DNA of 64,000 nt from Flavobacteriaceae bacterium (GTDB lineage: Bacteria; Bacteroidota; Bacteroidia; Flavobacteriales; Flavobacteriaceae): assembly GCA_947457615.1 (NCBI GenBank), contig CANGWK010000006.1:41741-105740 (forward strand), given 5' to 3'. Both the position numbers and the translations under genes were made by a program. Under the pieces are notes generated by a model, which was not told where the DNA came from, searched no databases, and was given only the letters and a program-made list of their open reading frames with translations. Of this stretch, positions 1-7,944 are shown one piece after another; within the stretch, counting starts at the first letter, position 1, and each line of letters begins with the position of its first letter.

Positions 1-2243
1 ATGAAAATGGAAATGCAGTTCCTTTAGTAGATTTACAAGGTAAATTCATTGAAGGGTTAGGAGAATACTCTGGTAAATACGTTAAAAACGAGTATTATAA
101 CGAAAATGAGGCGCCAGAACGTTCTGCCGATGTAGAAATTGCCATCCAATTAAAAGAAGAAAACAAGGCTTTTAAAGTCGAAAAATACGTGCACAGTTAC
201 CCACATTGTTGGAGAACCGACAAACCAATTTTATATTATCCGCTTGATTCTTGGTTTATTAAAGTAACCGAAATTAAAGATAGGATGTTCGATCTTAACG
301 AAACCATCAACTGGAAGCCAAAAGCAACTGGTGAAGGACGTTTTGGAAATTGGTTAAAAAACGCAAACGATTGGAACTTATCGCGTTCAAGATATTGGGG
401 GATTCCATTGCCAATTTGGAGAACAGAAGACGGGACCGAAGAATTGTTAGTAGGATCTGTAGAAGAATTATGTTCAGAAATCAATAAATCTATCGCGGCA
501 GGTTTCCAAAAAGAAAATCCGTTTCTAGGGTTTGAAGTTGGAAATATGAGTGAAGAAAACTACGATTTAGTCGATTTGCATAAAAATGTAGTTGATGAAA
601 TTGTGTTAGTTTCTCCTTCTGGAAAAGAAATGAAACGCGAATCCGACTTGATAGATGTTTGGTTCGATTCAGGGGCAATGCCTTATGCGCAATGGCATTA
701 TCCGTTTGAAAATAAAGATAAAATTGATCAAAACAAAGATTTTCCAGCCGATTTTATTGCTGAAGGAGTAGATCAAACTCGCGGTTGGTTTTATACTTTA
801 CATGCAATTGCAACTTTGGTTTTTGATAAAGTGGCTTATAAAAATGTGGTTTCTAACGGATTAGTATTAGATAAAAACGGACAAAAAATGTCTAAACGTT
901 TAGGAAATGCTGCAGATCCATTTGAAACTTTGGCAGAATATGGTCCGGATGCTACCCGATGGTATATGATTTCTAATGCTAATCCGTGGGATAATCTAAA
1001 ATTTGATTTAGAGGGAATTGCCGAAGTTCGAAGAAAATTCTTCGGGACTTTATATAATACCTATTCGTTCTTTAGTTTATATGCTAATATTGATGGTTTT
1101 ACTTATGCTGAAGCAGAAATTCCGCTAAACGAAAGACCCGAAATAGACCGTTGGATCTTGTCTGAATTACACACTTTAATAAAAGAAGTGGACGGTTTTT
1201 ATGAAGATTATGAACCTACAAAAGCTGCTAGAGCCATATCTAATTTTGTTCAGGAAAACCTTAGTAACTGGTACGTTAGACTATGCAGAAGACGTTTCTG
1301 GAAAGGCGAATATGGAACAGATAAAATTGCAGCTTATCAAACATTATACACTTGTTTATTAAACGTTGCAAAATTATCGGCTCCTATTGCTCCATTTTTT
1401 ATGGATAAACTTTACAGAGATTTAACGCAAACTACACAATTAGAAGAATTTGAAAGTGTACATTTGGCAAAATTTTCGGTTTCGGTTGAAAACTTTGTTG
1501 ATAAATCTTTAGAGAGCAGAATGATGAAAGCGCAAACAGTTTCGTCTTTGGTTTTATCTCTTCGAAAAAAGGAAATGATTAAAGTGCGTCAACCGTTGCA
1601 AAAGATAATGATTCCGATACTTGACGAAAACCAACGTGCTGAAATTGAGGCGGTTTCTGAGTTGATAAAAGCTGAAGTAAACGTAAAAGAAATTCAACTT
1701 TTGGACGATGCATCGGGTGTTTTAGTGAAGCAAATTAAGCCAAATTTCAAGGCGCTCGGTCCCCGATTTGGAAAGGATATGGGGTTGATAGCCAAAGAGA
1801 TACAAGCATTGTCTGCTGAACAAATTAACGAATTAGATTCGGTTGGAGAATTAACTCTTGTAATTTCAGAAAATAATGTAATTTTAACATCCCAAGATGT
1901 AGAAATCACTTCTCAGGACATTCCAGGTTGGTTAGTTGCAAACTCTAACGGAATTACAGTTGCTTTAGATATTACTATTTCCGAAGAATTGAAACAAGAA
2001 GGAATAGCTAGAGAATTGGTTAACAGAATTCAAAACATCCGTAAAGATTCGGGATTTGAAGTGACAGACAAAATAAAAGTTCAAATTCAGCATCAAGAGG
2101 AATTAGAACCAGCAATAAAAAACAATGAAGATTACATTAAGTCGGAGACCTTAACCAAGGAATTACTTTTTGTAAAGGAATTAGAAAATGGCATAGAAAT
2201 TGAATTTGACGAAATAAAAACTAAACTATTAATCTCAAAATAA
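1..2243 (+). CDS. ileS: Isoleucyl-tRNA synthetase, C-terminal part (5' end outside window)
   Basis: The reading frame is open from base 3, so about 747 C-terminal residues of IleRS are present and the true start lies before the window. The enzyme charges tRNA-Ile in the cytoplasm. The class I signature is the KMSKR loop at 885-899 (KMSKRLGN), preceded by GVDQTRGWFYTLHAIA and followed by the anticodon-binding helical domain (NWYVRLCRRRFWKGEYG). Flavobacterial IleRS is a long form of over 1100 residues, which fits the missing N-terminus. A GTG at 189 begins a shorter frame but is internal to the protein. The next gene starts 7 bp downstream, so the two are probably cotranscribed. Confidence 0.97.
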   Translation, partial: ENGNAVPLVDLQGKFIEGLGEYSGKYVKNEYYNENEAPERSADVEIAIQLKEENKAFKVEKYVHSYPHCWRTDKPILYYPLDSWFIKVTEIKDRMFDLNETINWKPKATGEGRFGNWLKNANDWNLSRSRYWGIPLPIWRTEDGTEELLVGSVEELCSEINKSIAAGFQKENPFLGFEVGNMSEENYDLVDLHKNVVDEIVLVSPSGKEMKRESDLIDVWFDSGAMPYAQWHYPFENKDKIDQNKDFPADFIAEGVDQTRGWFYTLHAIATLVFDKVAYKNVVSNGLVLDKNGQKMSKRLGNAADPFETLAEYGPDATRWYMISNANPWDNLKFDLEGIAEVRRKFFGTLYNTYSFFSLYANIDGFTYAEAEIPLNERPEIDRWILSELHTLIKEVDGFYEDYEPTKAARAISNFVQENLSNWYVRLCRRRFWKGEYGTDKIAAYQTLYTCLLNVAKLSAPIAPFFMDKLYRDLTQTTQLEEFESVHLAKFSVSVENFVDKSLESRMMKAQTVSSLVLSLRKKEMIKVRQPLQKIMIPILDENQRAEIEAVSELIKAEVNVKEIQLLDDASGVLVKQIKPNFKALGPRFGKDMGLIAKEIQALSAEQINELDSVGELTLVISENNVILTSQDVEITSQDIPGWLVANSNGITVALDITISEELKQEGIARELVNRIQNIRKDSGFEVTDKIKVQIQHQEELEPAIKNNEDYIKSETLTKELLFVKELENGIEIEFDEIKTKLLISK

Positions 2244-2250
2244 AATACAG

Positions 2251-2631
2251 ATGATTGATGAAATAATGAAATACTCTGATGCTGATTTAGCGGAGTTTAA
2301 AGAAATTATCCTTAACAAAATTGAAAAGGCGCAAACTGATTTAGAATTAATCAAAAGTGCTTACATGAATGATTTAAACAATGGTACCGATGATACATCG
2401 CCTACTTTTAAAGCATTTGAAGAAGGAAGCGAAACAATGAGTAAAGAAGCAAACTCGCAATTGGCAATTCGTCAAGAGAAGTTTATTCGCGATTTAAAAA
2501 ATGCTCTTTTCCGTGTTGAAAACAAAACCTATGGTGTTTGTAAAGTAACAGGAAAATTAATAGGAAAAGAACGTTTAAGAATTGTTCCTCATGCAACTAT
2601 GAGTATTGAAGCAAAAAATATGCAACGATAA
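2251..2631 (+). CDS. DksA/TraR-family regulator with degenerate zinc finger
   Basis: 126 residues, 7 bp after ileS. DksA/TraR proteins bind RNA polymerase through the secondary channel and tune transcription. The N-terminal half is a predicted helical hairpin (about residues 10-85, acidic tip around DDTS/EEGSE). The C-terminal block YGVCKVTGKLIGKERLRIVP has the shape of the family's zinc finger, but only one cysteine (C97) remains; the positions expected for CxxC pairs read KVTG and SIEAKNMQR. It therefore probably folds without zinc, a form I recall as usual in Flavobacteriaceae. An alternative ATG exists five codons in. Family assignment is solid; the exact role (ppGpp partner or other) is inferred. 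Confidence 0.85.
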   Translation: MIDEIMKYSDADLAEFKEIILNKIEKAQTDLELIKSAYMNDLNNGTDDTSPTFKAFEEGSETMSKEANSQLAIRQEKFIRDLKNALFRVENKTYGVCKVTGKLIGKERLRIVPHATMSIEAKNMQR

Positions 2632-2655
2632 AACCTATTTTTATATACAATTCAA

Positions 2656-2682
2656 AGCGCTCCTTTTAGGGGCGTTTTTTTT
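2656..2682 (+). terminator. Rho-independent terminator after the ileS/dksA-like unit
   Basis: A stem pairing AGCGCTCC with GGGGCGTT around a TTTTA loop is followed by eight T residues. It lies 25 bp after the regulator stop and just before the lspA promoter, so it separates the two transcription units. Confidence 0.8.
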
Positions 2683-2694
2683 AGAAAAATATAG

Positions 2695-2703
2695 TACTTT
2701 TGC
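2695..2703 (+). promoter_or_regulatory. Bacteroidota -7 box of lspA
   Basis: TACTTTTGC is an exact match to TAnnTTTGC, 20 bp before the lspA ATG. It contains an in-frame TTG (2700) that could be mistaken for a start codon. No clear -33 TTG is visible because the upstream DNA is the terminator T-run. Confidence 0.75.
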
Positions 2704-2723
2704 AGTCAGCAAATCCAAAAAAA

Positions 2724-3326
2724 ATGAAACTACGCAATTCGGCATTTATTATCTTTTTGATATTAATAATTGATCAATATTCAAAAATGTTTGTAAAAAC
2801 GAATTTTGTTTTAGGTGAACAAGTACAAGTTTTTAGATGGTTTAAAATTTTGTTTATAGAAAATGAAGGAATGGCTTGGGGCACTGTTATTCCTGGAGAA
2901 TACGGCAAGTTATTTTTAACGGTATTCCGAATTTTTGCTGTTGCTGCAATTGGTTATTGGCTTTGGGATGCTACTAGAAAAAATAGATCTAACTATTTAA
3001 TCGTTGCCATTTGTTTGATTTTTGCTGGAGCATTTGGTAACATAATCGATTCTGTTTTTTATGGCGTAATGTTTGACGATAGCCACAACCATCTAGCCAC
3101 ATTCTTCTCAAAAACATCTTACGGAACCTTGTTTCACGGAAAAGTGGTTGATATGTTTTACTTCCCTTTTATTGAAGATTATTTAATGCCTAGTTGGGTT
3201 CCTTTCCTTGGAGGAAAACAAATTACCTTTTTCAATGCTATTTTTAATGTTGCCGATTTTGCAATTTCTACTGGAGTTGGAATCTTGATTTTCTTTAACA
3301 AAAAAGCTTTCGCACATTCTAATTAA
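2724..3326 (+). CDS. lspA: Lipoprotein signal peptidase (signal peptidase II)
   Basis: 200 residues from the ATG at 2724; the in-frame TTG at 2700 lies inside the promoter box and is rejected. LspA is an inner-membrane aspartyl peptidase that removes prolipoprotein signal peptides. Visible family motifs are ENEGMAWG (46-53), GNIIDS with catalytic D109, KVVDMFYFP (140-148), and FNVADFAIS with the second catalytic D178. Four hydrophobic segments are present. It is longer than the roughly 160-residue proteobacterial form because of an extra loop (about 113-165), as in other Bacteroidota. The window encodes several lipoproteins that would be substrates. It is transcribed alone from its own promoter. 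Confidence 0.95.
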   Translation: MKLRNSAFIIFLILIIDQYSKMFVKTNFVLGEQVQVFRWFKILFIENEGMAWGTVIPGEYGKLFLTVFRIFAVAAIGYWLWDATRKNRSNYLIVAICLIFAGAFGNIIDSVFYGVMFDDSHNHLATFFSKTSYGTLFHGKVVDMFYFPFIEDYLMPSWVPFLGGKQITFFNAIFNVADFAISTGVGILIFFNKKAFAHSN

Positions 3327-3338
3327 TTAGTTTTATTT

Positions 3339-3430
3339 CTTTGTGAAACTTTGCGATTCTTAGAGAGCTTTGTGAAATAATTTTTGCTTTTACACGAAGG
3401 AACACCAAGATTTCACAGAGAGCCACAAAG
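3339..3430. repeat. Imperfect inverted word repeat (CTTTGTG / CACAAAG)
   Basis: Two copies of CTTTGTGAAA in the first half are answered by TTTCACAGAG and CACAAAG in the second half, forming an imperfect hairpin between the convergent lspA and formyl-THF cyclo-ligase genes. It may act as a two-way terminator, but it has no clean T-tract. Confidence 0.45.
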
Positions 3431-3431
3431 G

Positions 3432-3995
3432 TTAAAATTTATAGATTTTACTTGGAGTTACACAATAATCTAATTGAATATCTTTTTTAGAAGCATCTTC
3501 AATAATTTCTTCTGCTTCGAAGAAAGACAACCCTATTTTTATTGTTTCGGGTTTGCATTCGGATAAAAATTTATCGTAAAATCCTTTTCCATAACCCACC
3601 CGATTTCCTTTTATATCAAAAGCTAAAAGCGGCACAAAAACAACATCCATTTTAGAAAGAGGAACTTCCAAACCGCTTATTGGTTCCGGGATATTATAAG
3701 CGTTTTTTTGGAATTTGGTGTTGTCGGTTAACAAGTAATGAGTCATTCTTAAAGTTGTAAAATCACTTTTGGAAACTACAATTTCTTTATCTTTTCCAGA
3801 TAAAATATGCAAAATGAATCCGGTATCGATTTCTTTTTGTTCGGCAATGGTTAAAAACAAATGATAATACGTTTTATCCCAAATATCCAATGAAATCAGC
3901 TGATTGGCAATAGCCAAACTGAGTTCTTCTACTTTTTCAGGGGTTAATTTTTGCCTTAGCTCTTTGTGTTTTTTTCTTAATTCACTTTTAAACAT
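3432..3995 (-). CDS. 5-formyltetrahydrofolate cyclo-ligase
   Basis: 187 residues. The enzyme converts 5-formyl-THF to 5,10-methenyl-THF with ATP in the cytoplasmic folate cycle. The C-terminal signature VPLLAFDIKGNRVGYGKGFYDKFL (about 121-144) is the phosphate- and Mg-binding motif of the family. The N-terminus MFKSELRKKHKELRQKL is the usual basic helix. Length is normal. The start is the ATG at 3995. It is convergent with lspA and followed upstream by a 446-bp non-coding stretch. Symbols fau or ygfA are used for homologues, but none is fixed for this group. Confidence 0.93.
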   Translation of the reverse strand: MFKSELRKKHKELRQKLTPEKVEELSLAIANQLISLDIWDKTYYHLFLTIAEQKEIDTGFILHILSGKDKEIVVSKSDFTTLRMTHYLLTDNTKFQKNAYNIPEPISGLEVPLSKMDVVFVPLLAFDIKGNRVGYGKGFYDKFLSECKPETIKIGLSFFEAEEIIEDASKKDIQLDYCVTPSKIYKF

Positions 3996-4441
3996 AAAGT
4001 AAATGTATGAAAATTTAAATTTTTTTTAAGTGTGAAGTAGAGTTAATTTTGTTTAAATGAATTAAAATACCTTACCCATTTTTGAAATAGCCACATGCTC
4101 GAATATGCCATCGGCAATGTTTTAGATGCCATCGGCATACTTAATTATGCCATAATTTTATAATTTATGAGTTGGAATTATAAAAATATACCATCGCCAA
4201 TGTTGTAAATGACAGCAAAAAGATATTTTATGACAGTTATATCCTTGTTTGTTTGAAGTTGATAACTGGTAACAATTGCAAATCCCTTTTGCTATCGGGG
4301 TTTTCATCCTTTTGATCATTTGTAAAAATAAATACTATATTTGATTTTAAATAAAGTAGGATAGTTGTAACACAAAGCCACCCAATATAGGGTAGATTGG
4401 TCCAACTTTATCATACATATATACAAGTTAGCAGATATTTT
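3996..4441. other. Non-coding stretch before the first accessory gene
   Basis: 446 bp without a supportable gene. It holds the ATGCCATCGGCA repeats (4105-4205, listed separately) and the first arm of the inverted repeat that brackets the next gene. No TAnnTTTG promoter box is obvious. Runs of T at 4019-4027 follow the cyclo-ligase start on the other strand. Confidence 0.6.
4105..4205. repeat. Short repeats ATGCCATCGGCA (two exact, one decayed copy)
   Basis: ATGCCATCGGCA occurs at 4105-4116 and 4126-4137, 21 bp apart, so equivalent bases lie on about the same face of two helical turns. A decayed version (ACCATCGCCAATG) follows at 4190-4202. Each core contains the palindrome ATGCC/GGCAT or part of it. 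These could be protein-binding sites or remnants of a repeat; the sequence does not decide. Confidence 0.5.
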
Positions 4442-4998
4442 ATGAGAAAAGGACTTTACATATCATTATTTCTATTTTTAATAAGTTATTCTAATATCTA
4501 TTCCCAAGATTCAAATCTCAAAATTAGTGAAGAATATAAACGAATTGAAAATTCAAAAACGTTAAAAATCGATAGCGTTTCTTTAAAAAGAGGAATAGAC
4601 TTTAGTCAAGGAAGTAATGCTGATGAGAAAATATACAAGATTTTCAATAAAGGTAAAAGAATAATTAAAATTGAATATGAAGAGAGAAATGAAGGATATA
4701 GAAAATGGCAAAAGAAAACTACCATATATTTAAAGAATGATTTACCATTTTTTATTGTTGAAAAAAGTGATGGCACGATGACATTATATACATCAAATGG
4801 AGAAAAAGCTGAACCTTATAAAAATTTCGAAGAAATATATATTTATAATTGGAATGAAGAGAAATTTACAAGATTTAATAATGGTCACTTGGCTATTCCA
4901 GAAATGAAAATATGTAAAATATGCTATGAAGAATTGATTAAAAAAGTCAAAAGTGAAATAAAGAATAAAAAAGTCGATTAATAAAAACATCTGCTAAC
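4427..4998. repeat. Inverted repeat bracketing one gene, cassette-like
   Basis: GTTAGCAGAT at 4427-4436, 6 bp before the ATG of the enclosed gene, is the exact reverse complement of ATCTGCTAAC at 4989-4998, 7 bp after its stop. The match continues imperfectly inward (TTTTAT on each side). The layout of one promoterless gene between complementary GTTAGC/GCTAAC core sites is like an integron cassette. The cores fit the GTTRRRY/RYYYAAC consensus only partly, and no integrase is in the window. Confidence 0.5.
4442..4981 (+). CDS. Hypothetical secreted protein in cassette-like unit
   Basis: 179 residues from the ATG at 4442; an upstream TTG (4397) adds 15 residues that spoil the signal peptide. 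The N-terminus MRKGLYISLFLFLISYSNIYSQ is a clear Sec signal peptide with cleavage likely after YSQ. The mature part is rich in Lys and Glu and contains a CKICYEE motif near the C-terminus (CxxC). Central strands (TTIYLKNDLPFFIVEKSDGTMTLY) suggest a beta-rich fold. I do not recognise the family. The gene is bracketed by a perfect 10-bp inverted repeat and has no evident own promoter, so it may have arrived as a mobile unit. Confidence 0.7.
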   Translation: MRKGLYISLFLFLISYSNIYSQDSNLKISEEYKRIENSKTLKIDSVSLKRGIDFSQGSNADEKIYKIFNKGKRIIKIEYEERNEGYRKWQKKTTIYLKNDLPFFIVEKSDGTMTLYTSNGEKAEPYKNFEEIYIYNWNEEKFTRFNNGHLAIPEMKICKICYEELIKKVKSEIKNKKVD

Positions 4999-5077
4999 AG
5001 CCGTTTGGCAAGATTGCGAATTTTGTGGTCAATTCATGTTTGCGTTCCGCAAGAAATATTATCTTAGTGGAAAATAA

Positions 5078-5147
5078 CCAGATGGCGCTGATATATCCCC
5101 ACAACGATAGCCCCAGATGGCGCGGATATATCCCCACAACGATAGCG
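5078..5147. repeat. 35-bp tandem duplication, two copies
   Basis: Copies at 5078-5112 and 5113-5147 both begin CCAGATGGCGC and contain ATATATCCCCACAACGATAG. They differ at position 12 (T/G) and at the last base. The second copy runs into the REP-like element that starts with GATAGCGCGG. Confidence 0.85.
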
Positions 5148-5307
5148 CGGAATTGCATTCCGAGCCCACAAAGAGAGTAAAAAACTCAAAACCTACAGCG
5201 ATAAAAAGTTGTAGATTTTTTTTATTGCATATAGTAGATGCTAGAAGTTATTTTGTTAGATTTGTTTTGATTTTGATTGAGGGCACGGATTGCAAATCCG
5301 CGCTATC
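5141..5307. repeat. REP/MITE-like element with 22-bp terminal inverted repeats
   Basis: The arm at 5141-5162 (GATAGCGCGGAATTGCATTC plus CG) pairs with 5286-5307 (CGGATTGCAAATCCGCGCTA plus TC) with two mismatches. The interior is about 123 bp and has a smaller CTACA/TTGTAG stem and a T-run. The words GGCACGGATTGCAAATCCGC resemble a dispersed repeat I recall from Bacteroidota genomes. No transposase is nearby, so it would be non-autonomous if mobile. Confidence 0.6.
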
Positions 5308-5336
5308 TGATTTCGAGAATTTAAATTAATAGTATT

Positions 5337-5927
5337 ATGAAAATTATTGTCACGAGTTTATTTATTATCTTATGTTTATTTTTAACAAGTTTTAAAAATC
5401 CTTTTAAAAATGCAAAGGTTGCAATTTCAACACAATTATGCGCTGAAGAGGAAGAGCAAGAATTTGTAGAATTAGCGAATGGTAAAATCATTAAAGGGAA
5501 AGTATCTAAATGCAATGTATTTAAAACTAATAGTTTTAAAGCAAAGGGTTCTGGTGAGGTTGTTATTGATGATGTTAAATATGAATACAATGATATTGTG
5601 GCTGTTCAACACAAGAAAAATAGATACAAAAAAAATGCGGACGGGCAATTTGCCAAAAGAACTTATAAAAGTAAAATTAGTGTTTACTACACATGGATAG
5701 ATATTGGTGGCGGAAGCACAACTCGTAATTTTTATTATATACTAAAAGGTGATACTGGAACCTTAGTAGAAATGACTGTAGGCAATCTCAGAACTATGGT
5801 GAGTGATTGCCCTGCTGCTATTGCCGTATTAGATGAATATGGTAAACTAACCGGCAGAGCCCAAATGGATAGAAGTATAAAGGTTCATTATGACTGTATT
5901 GATATGTATGATAAGTGTAGTAAATAA
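5337..5927 (+). CDS. Hypothetical secreted protein
   Basis: 196 residues. The N-terminus (MKIIVTSLFIILCLFLTSFK) is a signal peptide or signal anchor, so the product is exported. The mature region begins FVELANGKIIKGKVSKC, a short beta motif (NGxxIxGxV) seen in many small Bacteroidota periplasmic proteins, then a basic stretch (HKKNRYKKNADGQFAKRTYKSK). Five cysteines occur after the signal region (C35, C59, C157, C186, C193), so disulfides are possible. No family is recognised. It follows the REP-like element and sits in the accessory stretch between conserved housekeeping genes. Confidence 0.65.
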   Translation: MKIIVTSLFIILCLFLTSFKNPFKNAKVAISTQLCAEEEEQEFVELANGKIIKGKVSKCNVFKTNSFKAKGSGEVVIDDVKYEYNDIVAVQHKKNRYKKNADGQFAKRTYKSKISVYYTWIDIGGGSTTRNFYYILKGDTGTLVEMTVGNLRTMVSDCPAAIAVLDEYGKLTGRAQMDRSIKVHYDCIDMYDKCSK

Positions 5928-6075
5928 ATTTAAATGCTATTAATTAAAAACAGTAATTAATATAAAAGTCATAATATTAAACCTGGATGTTACCCACTAG
6001 TATGAGCATATTGCTCACGCAAACTGATTTCAAAAAACAAACTGAAAATAATTTGCCCGCTTCTTCTACGCTCTG

Positions 6076-6093
6076 CGAGGTCTCCTGACCTCG
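6076..6093. repeat. Perfect hairpin CGAGGTC-TCCT-GACCTCG
   Basis: A 7-bp perfect stem with a TCCT loop lies in the 223-bp gap between convergent genes. Another small stem, GAGCATATTGCTC, lies at 6004-6016. Neither has a T-tract, so terminator function is unproven. Confidence 0.6.
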
Positions 6094-6150
6094 TAGCCAC
6101 AAACACCAACACACTAGCTCGTGTTCTTAGAATGACAAACTGGGCGTGAA

Positions 6151-6558
6151 CTAACGAACTATTACTCCATTTACAAATAAGATTGGCACTTCTTCGGTAG
6201 CTTCTTCGTTAAGTGTATTTTTTTTAAAGATGAATTTTTTGTCGTATAAAGTGCTCTCAATAAAGAAGGTGACCATAAACTCATTGTTAAGTACTAGTAC
6301 ACTTTTTTCTATCATTTCTATTTTAACTACTGAAACCGATGGAACTTGCACGAATGCGTGGCGCAAGAGCGATGTTTTTTTCATTTCTCCATCAATAGTT
6401 CCAAAAGCTTTAGAAACTACCATTACGCTTTCTAAATTGAAGTCGGAGTCGTTTATAAGATAGACGTTCCAAACATTTTCCATAAAGTCATCGCTCCATT
6501 CGGGAATGGCTGCTAGGAATACGTTTTCTACTTCTGGGATGGTGATGTCTGCTTTCAT
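6151..6558 (-). CDS. Conserved hypothetical protein downstream of pheS
   Basis: 135 residues, no signal peptide or membrane segment, so probably cytoplasmic. It begins MKADITIPEVENVFLAAIPE and has a beta-rich middle with WNVYLIND and MVTFFIESTLYDKKFIFKKNT. I recall a similar small protein of unknown function next to pheS in other flavobacteria, but I cannot name a family. It lies 291 bp downstream of pheS on the same strand with a large palindrome between them, so it may be only partly cotranscribed with pheS. Confidence 0.75.
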   Translation of the reverse strand: MKADITIPEVENVFLAAIPEWSDDFMENVWNVYLINDSDFNLESVMVVSKAFGTIDGEMKKTSLLRHAFVQVPSVSVVKIEMIEKSVLVLNNEFMVTFFIESTLYDKKFIFKKNTLNEEATEEVPILFVNGVIVR

Positions 6559-6676
6559 GTATTTGCGAGGAACAAAGTAATCTCGTCCTTATTTAATTAA
6601 TTACTTTTCTACCTCAGTCGAGGTTTATATGATGGTGTTGCTTAGTATTTTTATTTTTACTCAACAATCTTTGCCG

Positions 6677-6770
6677 TATAGCCCTGATTGCAGTGGAAAT
6701 CCTTTTTAAACCTGTCAGGTTTTGAAAACCTGACAGGTTTAAAAAGATTGAAACGGAAAGCAGGAATTAC
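6677..6770. repeat. Composite hairpin repeat with perfect 22-bp central stem
   Basis: Outer arms TAGCCCTGATTGCAGTGGAA and GATTGAAACGGAAAGCAGGA flank a perfect palindrome: 6702-6723 pairs with 6725-6746 across one G. The core contains AAACCTGTCAGG and CCTGACAGGTTT. The outer arms resemble a dispersed Flavobacterium repeat I recall from memory. A related copy lies at 24501-24646. Confidence 0.75.
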
Positions 6771-6849
6771 CTTTACTAAAATGCCCGAAACTTTCGCTTC
6801 TAAAATTTATGATATGCTTTTTTTAGTGCCTCGCAACTATCCGCAATTA

Positions 6850-7869
6850 CTAAATTGACGCTTTGAATTGCTCTAAGAATCGAACATCGTTTTCGTAGAA
6901 CATGCGGATATCGCCAATTTGGTACAATAACATTGCGATGCGTTCAATTCCCATTCCAAAAGCAAAACCATTAAATTCGTCTGGGTTGATGCCGCAATTT
7001 TTCAATACGTTTGGATCTACCATGCCGCAACCTCCAATTTCTAACCAACCTGTTCCTTTGGTGATGCGGTAATCGGTTTCGGTTTTTAGTCCCCAGTAAA
7101 TATCAATTTCGGCACTTGGCTCGGTGAAAGGGAAATAACTTGGGCGTAAACGGATTTTAGATTTTCCGAACATTTCTTTGGTGAAATACAAAAGTGTTTG
7201 TTTTAAATCGGCAAAAGAAACGTCTTTATCAATATACAAACCTTCGACTTGGTGGAAAATACAGTGCGACCGCGAGGAAACCGCTTCATTACGGAATACT
7301 CTTCCTGGAGAAATGGTTCGGATTGGCGGTTTATTGTTTTCCATGTAACGCACTTGCACAGATGACGTGTGGGTACGCAACAAGACATCGGGATTGGTTT
7401 GGATGAAAAATGTGTCTTGCATGTCGCGTGCCGGATGGTATTCTGGCAGGTTTAATGCGGTGAAATTATGCCAATCGTCTTCAATTTCTGGTCCTTCGGA
7501 AACGTTGAATCCGATGGTAGAAAATATGTCAATGATTTGGTTTTTAACTATGGAAATAGGGTGGCGAGAGCCTATAGAAATTGGTTCGCTAGGGCGGGTT
7601 AAATCACCATATAATCCTTTAATTTCTTCTTTGCTTTCTAGTTCTTCCTGAATGGATTTTACTTTTTCTTCGGCAACCGCTTTTAGGGTATTGATTACTT
7701 GCCCAAATTCTTTTTTCTGGTCGTTAGGAACGTTTTTGAACTCGGTGAAAAGTTCTTTCAACAAACCTTTACTTCCTAAATATTTGATTCGGAATTGCTC
7801 TAAAGATTCTTTGTTTTTGTCATTGAATGCTTTAGCCTCTTCGATATGTTGTTTAATCTTGTCTATCAT
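6850..7869 (-). CDS. pheS: Phenylalanyl-tRNA synthetase alpha subunit
   Basis: 339 residues, the normal length. PheS is the catalytic class II subunit of the alpha2-beta2 enzyme that charges tRNA-Phe. The N-terminal coiled coil (about 1-90) is followed by the class II core: [19 protein letters not shown], motif 2 around [37 protein letters not shown], and motif 3 [18 protein letters not shown] near the C-terminus. The start is the ATG at 7869, with a consensus promoter 19-27 bp upstream. pheT is not in the window, as is common when the two genes are unlinked. Confidence 0.97.
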   Translation of the reverse strand: MIDKIKQHIEEAKAFNDKNKESLEQFRIKYLGSKGLLKELFTEFKNVPNDQKKEFGQVINTLKAVAEEKVKSIQEELESKEEIKGLYGDLTRPSEPISIGSRHPISIVKNQIIDIFSTIGFNVSEGPEIEDDWHNFTALNLPEYHPARDMQDTFFIQTNPDVLLRTHTSSVQVRYMENNKPPIRTISPGRVFRNEAVSSRSHCIFHQVEGLYIDKDVSFADLKQTLLYFTKEMFGKSKIRLRPSYFPFTEPSAEIDIYWGLKTETDYRITKGTGWLEIGGCGMVDPNVLKNCGINPDEFNGFAFGMGIERIAMLLYQIGDIRMFYENDVRFLEQFKASI

Positions 7870-7887
7870 CGGGATTTCTTTGAAAGT

Positions 7888-7919
7888 GCAAATTTAGCGA
7901 TTTTTGTTGTTAGAGGCAA
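7888..7919 (-). promoter_or_regulatory. Promoter of pheS
   Basis: On the minus strand TTG (7919-7917), a 20-bp spacer and TAAATTTGC (7896-7888) fit the Bacteroidota consensus TTG-N17-23-TAnnTTTGC. Confidence 0.75.
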
Positions 7920-7944
7920 GTAGCGACTAGTGCATACGATACTA

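Larger units (their letters stand above)
4999..5336. other. Repeat-dense non-coding stretch
   Basis: This holds the start of a possible attC-like sequence (TAACAGCCGTTTGGCAAG from 4995), the 35-bp tandem repeat and the REP-like inverted repeat. A 70-codon frame across 5117-5329 runs through the repeats with no coding character and is not called. Confidence 0.6.

Noticed and set aside
189..2243. ileS starting at the GTG at 189
   Set aside because: The frame is open to base 3 and the upstream residues continue the IleRS sequence; the start is outside the window.
4427..4998. Firm integron call
   Set aside because: Core sites match the attC consensus only partly, only one unit is seen, and no integrase is present; kept as a hypothesis.
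5078..5147. Possible CRISPR array
   Set aside because: Only two directly adjacent copies with no spacer between them and no cas genes in the window.
5117..5329. 70-codon frame in the repeat-dense gap
   Set aside because: Runs through the REP-like element; no signal, motif or start context.
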